Shown here: piece after piece, positions 1 through 9,690 of the stretch
Layout: each line of letters opens with the position of its first letter
Numbering within the stretch: position 1 is the first letter of the stretch
Assembly: GCA_000149265.1 (NCBI GenBank)
Contig: CH002344.1
Coordinates: 1,002,587-1,066,586, forward strand
Direction: 5' to 3'
Origin: Ciona savignyi
Taxonomy: Eukaryota > Chordata > Ascidiacea > Phlebobranchia > Cionidae
DNA length: 64,000 nucleotides
Notes under the pieces: model-generated
Seen by the model: the letters and a program-made list of their open reading frames with translations, nothing else
The model's database searches: none
What the model was told of the DNA's origin: nothing
Made by a program: the position numbers and the translations under genes

Positions 1-573
1 GTGCTGTGTCATGGTACGTCAATGAGTGTTTGCCTAGTAACATTGGGGGCAAGGTCTGTGATCTGTTGCAAATGTTTTCGGGGAAATTAGTTTTATTCAC
101 TAATCCAAATTTAAATCATCTCAGCCTTTTGTGAGGGCATATTGTGTTTTTTAGAAGAAAAAAATTGTCCGGATTTCCGTGAATTAATGAAATCGGGCCC
201 AGTTGTTTCCTAAATGTATCAATAGTGTATTATAACGAGTATTTTTTTTTAATTATTGCGGTCTTTAGGGGTAAACTGGAACATTTTAATTAATGCATTT
301 TTTAGTTTTATTACGTAAATTTTTGTTTTTAAAAATGTATGTTGAATTTCTTTCTCGATTTTAAAAGTATGTAAAAAAACTAATAGTATCAGTCACAAAA
401 TGCATAAAAGCGAGTAACCGCCGTCTTGCTTATGTTCTTGGGTTGGGCCACTTTATTTCTAATTCATATTATTAGCTTAACACCTCCCTAACTCATTAGT
501 TTATTTCTGTGACTGTGTGGCAGTATTGCAGATTGATCACCTGTTTAAGTGCATTTCCAATGGTATTTATTTA
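1..573. other. AT-rich spacer, nothing recognised
   Basis: No coding signature or clear repeat. Confidence 0.6.
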
Positions 574-842
574 TAGGATAGGATATTCATGTTTAAATGG
601 GAAAACCAAGGGGGTTAACAAACGGGCAATCGTCAGATCACCTCGCGCCCACCGTCGGGTTATCAAAGTTATTGCAGTGTGTTGTGTATGATAGACACGT
701 TCCTTCAATTTGGTAGAACGCTGGGTTCAGACAATGTCCGTTAAGTGCCTTGCCCTATGACACAACTAACTAGCTAGCAACCAAACCTGCAACATTTCGG
801 TTGAAAGGCTTCGCGCTTAACCACCAGACTAACTGGGTCGGA
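574..842 (-). mobile_element. tRNA-derived SINE, family 1
   Basis: The family has a tRNA-like head (GTCCGG...GGTCTAGCGGTTAAGTGCGTC...GGTTGCAGGTGCGAAAC), a core with gtgtccttgggcaaggcact, and a (TATCC)n tail. This copy is complete but diverged, tail at left. Confidence 0.9.
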
Positions 843-852
843 TATGTTTATA

Positions 853-1063
853 TATTGTAAAGCAATTTGAGGTCTTTTGTGGGTTTAACGTACTAAATGA
901 CACTCGGTAAGGTTGTATATGGCTGGATGCTGACGCAATCGATTAACACACAGCTCAGTATTGATACAATCTAACTAAATCACACACAAGCCTCGTGTTC
1001 GAAACTTGAACCAGCGAAAAAAAAAATGCAATGTAATGGTCAAACGATTAAACCATATATTTC
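853..1063 (+). mobile_element. SINE-like repeat, family 3, copy 1
   Basis: gtactaaatgacactcggta ... gctggatgctgacgc ... ctcgtgttcgaaacttgaac, then an A-run. tRNA-like A and B box remnants. Its 3' end is next to the Ty3-type LTR. Confidence 0.65.
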
Positions 1064-1067
1064 ATTC

Positions 1068-1641
1068 TGTTACGGCCTTTTTGCGCCTAAGAGAGTGTGG
1101 TCCCAGAACCCTGTTCTAACGGCCAATCCTGAGACCTGTCTGCCTTAGTCTACTGTAAATAATACGCCGTTACGATAGGGCGATTTAATAAAACGTAAAA
1201 GATTAACACGGCTAAAAGAATAATAAAACTGCGACAAACGTCAACTGGTATCCGATAACAGTACACGACCACGATGTCACTCAATACACCGTACAATACT
1301 CAATACTCAATCGTAATACTCAAAGATACAGCTTACTCGCGAAACGACACGATCAACAATCAAAATACCATCCGACCGTTGGGATGCACAACGAGAACTC
1401 ATTCTTTAGATCCATATTCCGAACGGACTACAATAAAAGCGCGCGCAAACAAACAGGTGCGAACTAATAATTATCTGTGCGTGCGGGTAGAAACGGCTAG
1501 AACGCCTGAAGAGGTGCAACTTACGAACACAATGAATAAAGATAAGTGCAAAGTGACACGATTAAAGTGGAAAAGTTACATATAACACACAAAACCAAAA
1601 TACCAATAACCCTAAAACATTACATTGACCAATCCTTTACA
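1068..1641 (-). repeat. 3' LTR of the Ty3-type element
   Basis: 574 bases from TGTTACGG to CTTTACA on the plus strand. Differs from the partner at 3740-4315 by a few substitutions and a short indel near 1531. The Gag-protease ORF stops inside it. Confidence 0.93.
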
Positions 1642-3653
1642 CCCCCCCAACTATATTCAACCTCCTCCTGGAGGTTACAAATGTCCATATCGTGAAAATA
1701 CTCTGGCTTACGACGTGTACGCCTTGGCCAAGCTAGCCTTTGCGGTAGTGTCAATCCACTCTCAATTTTATGTGATTGGTGTGGGTGTGTGCTCGCTATC
1801 CTCTCGTTGTCCGTTCGCTCTTCTCGATAGCATCTCGCGTTCAATTCCTCCGATGCTGCCTCCACAACCGGTTCCACTTTCCAACTACGTCCAACCATTG
1901 GTTGCGATAATTTTATCGGGCTTTTTCCCACGCTGCTCTCCTTAGTTTGGTCAGTCTCATGTCGTTTACCATTAATTCGTTGGAAATCTCCAGTTGTCCG
2001 GTTTACTTTTTCATTGTACTTTCCATCCTTACATATCAACTGTGGTGTCGGTAACGTATATCGGGACATTTTCTTCTCCAACTTCAGCTGCCCCTGCAGA
2101 CCGTTTAGGTTGCTCAAATGACCTTCGTACCTGTCACTCAAAGTGTCGGAGCCCAACAGATCGCCCACCGAGCAATGTGTTCTGCCTGCCGGGTTCTCGG
2201 ATGCGCAGTTCATCATCAAATCCGTATCAGCAGAAACTTGAACAGATTCCACTACCTGTATTTCTTTGCGTTCAGGAATAAAATATTTGTTTAATAAGGG
2301 AATGCTTTCTTCGCCCGACCACATAACATTGGTTCTGTAACATAACCGACACCGGTTATTTTGTATAAAATCCAAGCCCAAAATAAACTTGTGACTTTTA
2401 TCTCCCGATACGTAAACTTTAGTGAAAACATTTAATCCACCAACGGTAAGCATAATACTCGTGGTTCCCAAAATCCCCACCGTTTTGTCATCGGCGCCAA
2501 CAAACCGAACATTACGAGGCAAATCTGAGAGTCTTGTACCCGGCTGTATTTCGTTCAGCACGTCCTTCCGTATTACTGAGATTGTTGATCCAGTATCAAC
2601 TAAAACGCTCATTTTAACATTATTTACAAGGATATTAGCAAAACGATGCAACTCAGTCGGTTTAGTACAGCCTACTTTTTCGATTTTAGCTTGGGCATTG
2701 GTTTTGCTTACGTTCATTTGAAGATTTTCCATTTCAGGGATCCTTTGATAGCTTAGTCGCCTGTGAATAATTTCACGTTCATCAAACCTTCTGCTCCTGG
2801 TGGAAACACGTCTTCTCCCGTCTATCTTGCTTAATGGCCGCTGGATATCAGGGCAAAATCGCCTAATATGTCCGCGTCGACCACAACTAAAACACTTACG
2901 GTCGACAGACGATGAGCCGTACTCTGTTGGTCGGTTTAAAATCGGATGAGGTTGTTGCCGTGTCTCGCGCTCTCCGAATTCTAAAAATGTGCGTTGTAGG
3001 CTTTCGATGCTTGCGTTCATCGCCTGTATCCCTTGCACGATTTCGTTTTGAAGAGCGATCTGTTTTAACGATTCTTCCGGGTTTGGCGTGGTCCTCAAAG
3101 GAGATGATATCGTAGCTATCTCTAACGAATGTGAAGCTGTCGCTTGCAAAATCAATTGCGCGGCTGACCAGAAATCTCGCGAATAATCAATTCTAGTTGG
3201 GATTGTTTTTGCCAACTCGCGGTCTAGTATTCCGTTCGTTAACACCATATACGTCACTTCATTACGGAGATGTGCTTCCTCATCCAGAGAATATGCACGA
3301 TCACCTAGCTGCTTAACGGCGAACACGAATTGTTGGTTATTTTCGTGTGGCATTTGATGACGCCTCATTAGCGCTGCTCGCATGGACTCACGTTTAGCAT
3401 TGCCACCACTCAAGCCTAGAGTACGCTCGATTAACGTCTTATACGGTATCTCGTAAATACAAGCATCTTTCGCCTGAATTTGCCATCGTAATTCTTCGGG
3501 AATTGACGTAAGAAATAAGTGACGCTTAACCTCGTCAGTTGCCTTCACACTCTCACAATAAGAGTTGAACACCCTTATAAAATCGGCAAGATCTTGGTTG
3601 GGCGAAAATACGGGCGGGGACATAAATAAATTAAAAGACATAACGAACGTCAA
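1620..3653 (-). CDS. Gag-protease polyprotein of the Ty3-type element, fused to a short Pol-tail-like end
   Basis: An intact 677-residue ORF on the minus strand. The N-terminal half is a retrotransposon Gag (NSYCESVKATDEVKRHLFL, ELRWQIQ, then MRAALMRRHQMPHENNQQFV). A CCHC zinc knuckle CFSCGRRGHIRRFC lies near residue 255. A retropepsin domain follows with the active-site motif VLVDTGSTISVI at about residue 350 and ILGLDFI as its C-terminal flap partner. After about 450 the sequence is low complexity and ends in a basic LAWPRRTRRKPEYFHD segment that resembles the C-terminal tail of gypsy Pol. This suggests that RT, RNase H and integrase were lost by an in-frame deletion. The ORF ends at 1620, within the 3' LTR. 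It supplies capsid and protease at most. Confidence 0.9.
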   Translation of the reverse strand: MTFVMSFNLFMSPPVFSPNQDLADFIRVFNSYCESVKATDEVKRHLFLTSIPEELRWQIQAKDACIYEIPYKTLIERTLGLSGGNAKRESMRAALMRRHQMPHENNQQFVFAVKQLGDRAYSLDEEAHLRNEVTYMVLTNGILDRELAKTIPTRIDYSRDFWSAAQLILQATASHSLEIATISSPLRTTPNPEESLKQIALQNEIVQGIQAMNASIESLQRTFLEFGERETRQQPHPILNRPTEYGSSSVDRKCFSCGRRGHIRRFCPDIQRPLSKIDGRRRVSTRSRRFDEREIIHRRLSYQRIPEMENLQMNVSKTNAQAKIEKVGCTKPTELHRFANILVNNVKMSVLVDTGSTISVIRKDVLNEIQPGTRLSDLPRNVRFVGADDKTVGILGTTSIMLTVGGLNVFTKVYVSGDKSHKFILGLDFIQNNRCRLCYRTNVMWSGEESIPLLNKYFIPERKEIQVVESVQVSADTDLMMNCASENPAGRTHCSVGDLLGSDTLSDRYEGHLSNLNGLQGQLKLEKKMSRYTLPTPQLICKDGKYNEKVNRTTGDFQRINGKRHETDQTKESSVGKSPIKLSQPMVGRSWKVEPVVEAASEELNARCYREERTDNERIASTHPHQSHKIESGLTLPQRLAWPRRTRRKPEYFHDMDICNLQEEVEYSWGGVKDWSM
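1642..1650 (-). promoter_or_regulatory. Polypurine tract of the Ty3-type element
   Basis: Minus-strand TTGGGGGGG abuts the 3' LTR start (TGTAAAGG), the usual plus-strand primer position. Confidence 0.75.
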
Positions 3654-3720
3654 TTTTAAAAACTATAAAAACGAGTTCTCGCTGCAGGGTAAACTAAGAC
3701 AGACTAAGCAATTACAGGGT

Positions 3721-3736
3721 CCTGGCAGGATCGCCA
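3721..3736 (-). promoter_or_regulatory. Primer-binding site of the Ty3-type element
   Basis: Three bases inside the 5' LTR, the minus strand reads TGGCGATCCTGCCAGG, starting with the TGG expected opposite a tRNA CCA end. Confidence 0.7.
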
Positions 3737-3739
3737 ATT

Positions 3740-4315
3740 TGTTACGGCCTTTTTGCGCCTAAGAGAGTGTGGTCCCAGAACCCTGTTCTAACGGCCAATC
3801 CTGAGACCTGTCTGCCTTAGTCTACTGTAAATAATACGCCGTTACGATAGGGCGATTTAATAAAACGTAAAAGATTAACACGGCTAAAAGAATAATAAAA
3901 CTGCGACAAACGTCAACTGGTATCCGATAACAGTACACGACCACGATGTCACTCAATACACCGTACAATACTCAATACTCAATCGTAATACTCAAAGATA
4001 CAGCTTACTCGCGAAACGACACGATCAACAATCAAAATACCATCCGACCGTTGGGATGCACAACGAGAACTCATTCTTTAGATCCATATTTCGAACGGAC
4101 TACAATAAAAGCGCGCGCAAACAAACAGGTGCGAACTAATAATTATCTGTGCGTGCGGGTAGAAACGGCTAGAACGCCTGAAGAGGTGCAACTTACGAAC
4201 ACGAATTGAATAAAGATAAGTGCAAAGTGACACGATTAAAGTGGAAAAGTTACATATAACACACAAAACCAAAATACCAATAACCCTAAAACATTACATT
4301 GACCAATCCATTACA
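3740..4315 (-). repeat. 5' LTR of the Ty3-type element
   Basis: 576 bases, same termini as the left LTR; expected to hold promoter and polyadenylation signals for the minus-strand transcript. Confidence 0.93.
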
Positions 4316-4380
4316 ATTCTAAAGAAAAGGGGTTTCCACACATTAGCTGCATTGGCCGTTCAAATATTCAAATATGTGCA

Positions 4381-4895
4381 AATTATGGTGATTTATTTGG
4401 CATAAGATATAACAGAGTAAAATTGTACTGTGAGGTAGGTATACGTAAAAGTAATATGTCTAGACAGCAATTTATCCTTTAACTCTACGTCCATAAATTC
4501 CGATTGGGCGACGGTGAAAATGTTTTTCCAATATCCGATTTCCCCTGAGATGAATTAAAAAGATTCTTTAATAAAAATTGGGATCAATTAATGATGGGTT
4601 TGTGGCAGGCTAGATTACCTTAATATTTGCAAAAGCTAAAGGTGCTGTCGTAAGGCTGGTCAAGATGAGTTTGGTCTTAATTTTTTAGCCAAAAGTGTCT
4701 ACAGTCTACACTAAGACTGAGTGAAAAGTGCTTAGGTTTAATTTTTAAGCCAGGAGTGTTGAAACTTGGGCAATGATCAAGACGTGCTTGGGCTTAATTT
4801 TTAAACCAGTATGTGCAGCGCATTCTTTTTTGGTATAACATTTCTTTGTGGCAATCAACAATTACAAGGCATAATTGGGGCAAGCGTGTATGTTT
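4381..4895 (+). repeat. Dispersed repeat pair R1, copy 1
   Basis: Matches 35232-35737 over about 500 bases (aattatggtgatttatttgg at the start). Contains three loose internal repeats around cttaatttttaagcca. Origin unknown. Confidence 0.8.
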
Positions 4896-5071
4896 TATAT
4901 GCCCATTTCAGGCTTGCAAAGATTGGAATTTGCTCTCAGGCGAAATATTTAGGTTGAGGGAAGCGTGAACTGACCGAAGTGAAACTTGTTCGCCCAATAA
5001 AACAAACAAATAATTAAGTATGTTTGTTACGGATATATATTTTCTATATTGTGAGCGTTAACACTGAATTA

Positions 5072-5305
5072 TCCGACAGATGATATGTCCTACCGATCGA
5101 AACTGGTCGCTATCTAGTCGATTGTGTACTTTGGCAAGGCACTTAACGGACATAGATTGAACTCAGCGGATTGAAGGGTTCTGCTATATTAAAGAAACAT
5201 GTGAATCATACCCAACACTTCAACAGCTCCGGTAACCCGACGATGGCGCAGGTGGTCTGACGATTGATTTTTCAATTCACTGAGATAAACATAATTATCT
5301 CTCCC
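5072..5305 (+). mobile_element. SINE family 1, decayed, head mostly lost
   Basis: Core and 3' region recognisable (cgaaactggtcgctatctag, then aacagctccggtaacccgac). Confidence 0.75.
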
Positions 5306-6759
5306 CGTCCAGACTGACCAACAGTTGGTATTAAGACTATTTATAGTGATGTCCAAAAAAGCGAACTGCCTTATAACAGTTATCCCCTTATTATCAAACA
5401 ACCTTTATTATGTTGCCAGATTACCACCACCTATTCGAAAAATAGTTGATTTTAGTTTCAAAGTCCTGCGCTGGTGCCTTTATTCTTAAAAAAGGAACAC
5501 TGGTCTACAACATTCGATAGTTCTTCAACTGTCCAAAAAGTTGGCATTGCTTTTAATCTCAGTCTCTGTATCTAGGGGACGAATTAAAAATATGTTTTTA
5601 TTTAAATCCTACGTTTTGGGTTCCGTATGTGTTGCCTGTCCGTGTAGTAGTTTCTCGGAGCGAAGTACAGCTCGAACCGTCAGATCAGATTGTGCTCATC
5701 GTTAGACTACACCAGGGCTTTTACACTATGCTTTATATATTATTAAGATGTAGTACACATGAGATAGCCTTTTCAGATGTTGATTTGTTTCAATCTTTTT
5801 AGCGCCCAGCTGACCGGCCGGTCGTTTAAATGCATCAGCAGTAATTTATATCAAGCTCGGTAATACAAAAACGATACCGCATTAATTTGGGAGAAGTATG
5901 AATCAGCTATTTCGTCCTATTTATCCCACCATGCGACTGGACATTAGCAAAATGAGTGTTAGGTCATTTTTATCAAAGCCATGGATGTGTATATCTACTC
6001 AGGAATTACATGACATGATACATGACTCAATAAATTACATGGTAACAAGGCTATAAGGTATATATAACTAGAGGCTGCTCACCTTTCGGCGTTAAAATTA
6101 TATTTGCGGAAATACTACAGGATAGTAGAGGGGCAAGGACGGAAACTACACATTAAAATAAAACAAATTAGCGCATTAATTGTGTTAGTTTAGGGCTGGA
6201 GTTAGAGTAAGGTTTACTTCTGGGGTTAGGATTTTTGTTGTTTTTGTTTTGTGTATTTTATTATATTGGCACTTTGTGGTCCCTGTGTGCCATTCTAAAA
6301 AGAATTTTATTATATAATGTTGGCTGACATAGTTACCATAAAATGCAAGGGCGAAATAATAATTTTTATTACGTAGGAGGATGTGGTTATGAGGTATTAT
6401 CAAAAAATATGCTAACCAGAGACAACAAACGAAAGAAATCGTTGCATTCTCACCACGATATGTTATGTCTGAATGCAAGTGTGCCGACTGTGAGTGTATT
6501 ACTGAGATATTACATATTGTATTCGGCTAGAAAGCTTGGTTGTCGTACCATGTGCACCATGTAAGACCAGGTGTCCACATGATAACAAAGTATAGCAAAC
6601 TAACTAAGACATGTCACCAGTGCCTTGTAATATTTGATTATAATGGTTTGTGAGGACCCGTTTCACTTCCTCGCATATACTCGTAGTGGTTTCGGCACAT
6701 GATGTGTCAGTAACCCCGCATGTTTTGCTAACAATTCTTCCCGGAGTCGCATGGGATGC
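5306..6759. other. Spacer without a recognised gene
   Basis: Only a decayed relative of the inverted-repeat element near 6121-6250 is discernible. Short ORFs here lack coding character. Confidence 0.55.
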
Positions 6760-7265
6760 TTTCAGTGTCTCGTGGTGTCCCCAGCCTCACCGGGCACTCG
6801 TTGCGAATAATGCACAAGTGTTTTTACGGTCTTTGGCAACTTTAGAAACTAAGCCCGGTAAAAAATATTTCAAGCTGATTTAAATGGAAGTACTGAAATA
6901 AGCAGAAAATGCCATATAACTTATGCTGAATGGTAACACTTAAGTTAACGCTGTGCGCGTAATGCAAGGACTTGCACAATGACCATAATAAATCATGTAA
7001 GAACTTGCACAATTACCATAAATTACCATAAACAACATATACAAATGGACCAAATTTACCTACGAATATTTAACATTGTTAGCAGCTGAAGAAGCAAGTA
7101 TAAAATACTCACAAGAGCTTGGAATTTTAATGAAAGTTTACACGGATAGACGAACCTCAATTTGTACTAGATACCAACTAAGCCAAGGTTTATGTAAACT
7201 TAATATTTTGATTAATTGACAAGGAATACACCCGCCTAAAATCAATAAAAATATCCTCACGATCA
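6760..7265 (+). repeat. Dispersed repeat pair R2, uninterrupted copy
   Basis: Shares ctcgtggtgtccccagcctc ... agcagctgaagaagcaagta ... caaggaatacacccgc with the locus split by the LINE. It gives the LINE empty site at 7149/7150. Confidence 0.85.
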
Positions 7266-7765
7266 GTAGAATAGTAGGCCTACGCAGGGGATGGTTGAAA
7301 AGGATTGTTGGAACTGTCTTTGTAATAGGTCATTACTTAGCGTTACAGCGGTCCAGATGAATGCTACAAAAGGCTTGTTATAGTCGTTGTATCTGTGTCA
7401 AAGCCAGTGACAGGTTGATCGTTTAGTCTTACTGTGGTTGTCGTATTCCAGTAGTTTTTCTGCACAAATCAGATGTGGCTGATTTGTTTAAACTGGCAAG
7501 ATCAGACACTTCACCAAGAGTTGCAACAGTATACAGTGGAGACAACACAGATGCATTTCTAGATGAACCTTTATACACAGGTGTATTGGATTTGGCTTCA
7601 GAATCAGCATAAACAGTACGAGAGATCAGTTTAACCAAGGAACAAATTACACATAGAGTTCGTAGTATCAGATGTTGCGACAACTTTCAGGTTTGTAAGT
7701 CTTTGGGCATATCTTTTATCCCATGCTCATATTTTAGTTATACAACAAGCACACAGTTAAGTTAA
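7266..7765. other. Spacer, nothing recognised
   Basis: A short minus-strand ORF at 7429-7683 shows no domain or support from splice structure. Confidence 0.5.
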
Positions 7766-8059
7766 AGAAGCTTTTACAGTGTGTGAATAAGTAGATATGA
7801 CTTTTAATTTGAACAACTTATTAGATACCACTGGGTTGGAGCAATGTAAAGTGTCGTGCTCAGGTGCACAGTAATACACCTCATGCCCACAGATGAGTTG
7901 CTAAAGGTATTACAGTGTGTGGTTAATCAGACTTGATTTTTATTTAGACGACTTATTAGATACCACTGGATTGAAGCAATGTAAAATGGCTTGCTCAGGT
8001 GCACAGTTATACACCTCATGCCAACAGTGGAGCACAGTAATACACCTCATGCCCACAGT
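7766..8059 (+). repeat. Imperfect tandem duplication of about 130 bases
   Basis: Two units (from 7766 and 7905) share ttattagataccactgg and ctcaggtgcacagt-atacacctcatgcc; the last 25 bases repeat once more at 8034-8059. Confidence 0.8.
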
Positions 8060-8069
8060 CGAGATCAAT

Positions 8070-8366
8070 GGATAGGATAGGATAGGATATTCATGTTTAT
8101 CCCCGTGAATGGGAAAACCTAGGGGGTTATCACACGGGCAATCGTCAGATCACCTCGCGCCCATCGTCGGGTTACCGGAGCTATTGCAGTGTGTTGTATA
8201 TGATAGACACGTTCCTTCAATTTGGTAGAACCCATTAATCCGCTGGGATCAGGCAATGTCCGTAAAGTGCCTTGCCCAACGACACAACCGACTAGCTAGC
8301 TGCCAGTTTTGCACCTGCAACCTTTCGATTGAAAGGCGACGAAACCGCTAGACCACCGGGCCGGAC
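8070..8366 (-). mobile_element. SINE family 1, full length
   Basis: Runs from (ggata)n at the left to the head ending ccgggccggac at the right. Confidence 0.92.
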
Positions 8367-8992
8367 AATAAATTCCAGAATCGCTACTGACATACGTAAT
8401 GGAAATGCGTTGGTGAAACCACAGACTCTCTAAGTTTCAAACGTCCACGATAAAACTTGACACATTCATCTTACTTCAATCTATGTGAAGATAAGCGTTG
8501 CAAAACTTATTTTCAACAACGGGGGAATACCCTGACATTTTATCCACAATAGGCACTTAATCCTCCTTAGTTTTGTATTAAGGAGTAATAATGTTGATGA
8601 ACAGTTCGTACCCTTAAAATTAACTAATTTTAATAATTATTGCGTATCAAATCCTTGAATTTAATGTTTCAATATATTTCTAACTAAAAACCAAGTAAAT
8701 ACAACGATATATTTTATATTTACAGAACCGTATCTTGCTTTATAATTTGTGGATTCGTTTTGAAAATCAACATTCTTAGACATTAATTGTTTTGTTTGAG
8801 ATTAAGCTACAACAATAACATTGGGATTTAACAAGGTCATTTAGCTGTGAACAGGAGCCTTACCACAGTGGTACAAATCTTCGTTTGACCATTGTTGTTT
8901 GTTTGATTCCAATATTTATTTTGCGGTCGGTACAATCATTTCATTAGGTAGTTTTATCTATATGTTTTTTTAATATTATTTGGGCAACGCTA
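8367..8992. other. AT-rich spacer, nothing recognised
   Basis: No coding or repeat signal noted. Confidence 0.55.
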
Positions 8993-9165
8993 AAAGGAGG
9001 GAAAGCGGGAAGGAGGGAAACTGTCACTTCCTAAACACTAATCTCAAACCCAAGACTAACCCTTACTCTATCCCCAACTTTAAAACCAACCCTAATGTCA
9101 TAATCTTCATTTTAGTGTGCAGTTTCCCTCCTTCCTGTTGTCACGCTTTTTCTTCTTTTAGTTTT
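8993..9165. mobile_element. Inverted-repeat miniature element
   Basis: Perfect 13-base arms aggagggaaactg (9011-9023) and cagtttccctcct (9120-9132) lie inside looser purine/pyrimidine arms. Relatives sit near 6121-6250 and 47995-48180. Confidence 0.55.
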
Positions 9166-9216
9166 CACCATATTATTTTATTACAAAAGTTACTTTAAGA
9201 TATTAGTATATAAAAG

Positions 9217-9488
9217 GTCCGGCCCGTTGCTGTTGGTCTAACGGTTAAGTGCGTGGCCTTTTAATCGAAAGGTTGGAGGCACTTTCCGGACATTGCCTGA
9301 ACCCAGTGAATTAATGGGTTCTACCAAATTGAAGGAACGTGTCTATCATACACAACACACTGCAATAGCTCCGGTAACCCGACGATGGGCGCAAGGTGAT
9401 CTGATGATTGCCCGTGTGTTAACCCCCTTGGTTTTCCCATTCATGGGGATAAAGATGAATATCCTATCCTATCTTCCTATCCCGATCC
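9217..9488 (+). mobile_element. SINE family 1, internal deletion
   Basis: The head jumps from ggttggagg straight to cactttccggacattgcc, losing about 50 bases of the core. Lies just before the Kelch gene. Confidence 0.88.
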
Positions 9489-9555
9489 TAAAAAATTACA
9501 TTTAATTTCCTCTTATTATTTTATTTTTCACTTTAAAAATTGATAAATATCGTTG

Positions 9556-9609
9556 ATAAAAATTACACTGTCTATTAGTGGAACAAGTTCTGCCAACAAT
9601 TTGTGGTAT
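9556..9609 (+). repeat. Decayed duplicate of the start of Kelch coding exon 1
   Basis: aaaaattacactgtct-tta-gtggaaca-gt-ctgccaa lines up with coding bases 9698-9750, about 142 bases upstream. Substitutions and stops show it is not coding. Confidence 0.75.
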
Positions 9610-9672
9610 AAGAGTCTGTATGTTACATGATAACATGCCTTTGAAGATTTTCATTATACTATATTCTTGCAG

Positions 9673-9690
9673 ACATAATGTCAAATTAGT
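9673..9690 (+). promoter_or_regulatory. Kelch gene short 5' UTR after an acceptor-like AG
   Basis: A pyrimidine-rich tract ending in cttgcag (AG at 9671-9672) lies 18 bases before the ATG. It could be a cis-splice acceptor or a spliced-leader trans-splice acceptor; no upstream exon is evident. Confidence 0.45.

Larger units (their letters stand above)
1068..4315 (-). mobile_element. Non-autonomous Ty3/gypsy-type LTR retrotransposon (Gag-protease only)
   Basis: LTRs at 1068-1641 and 3740-4315 (574 and 576 bases, TGTTACGG...TTACA) bound a 2.1-kb interior and differ at only a handful of positions. A 4-base target duplication ATTC lies at 1064-1067 and 4316-4319. The element reads on the minus strand: 5' LTR, primer site, one long ORF, polypurine tract, 3' LTR. 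There is no reverse transcriptase, RNase H or integrase core. The clean ends and duplication show true retrotransposition, probably with enzymes from a relative. Confidence 0.92.

Noticed and set aside
1274-1585. A plus-strand ORF present twice (also 3946-4209)
   Set aside because: It is LTR sequence read against the element's coding direction; the repetition reflects the LTR pair.
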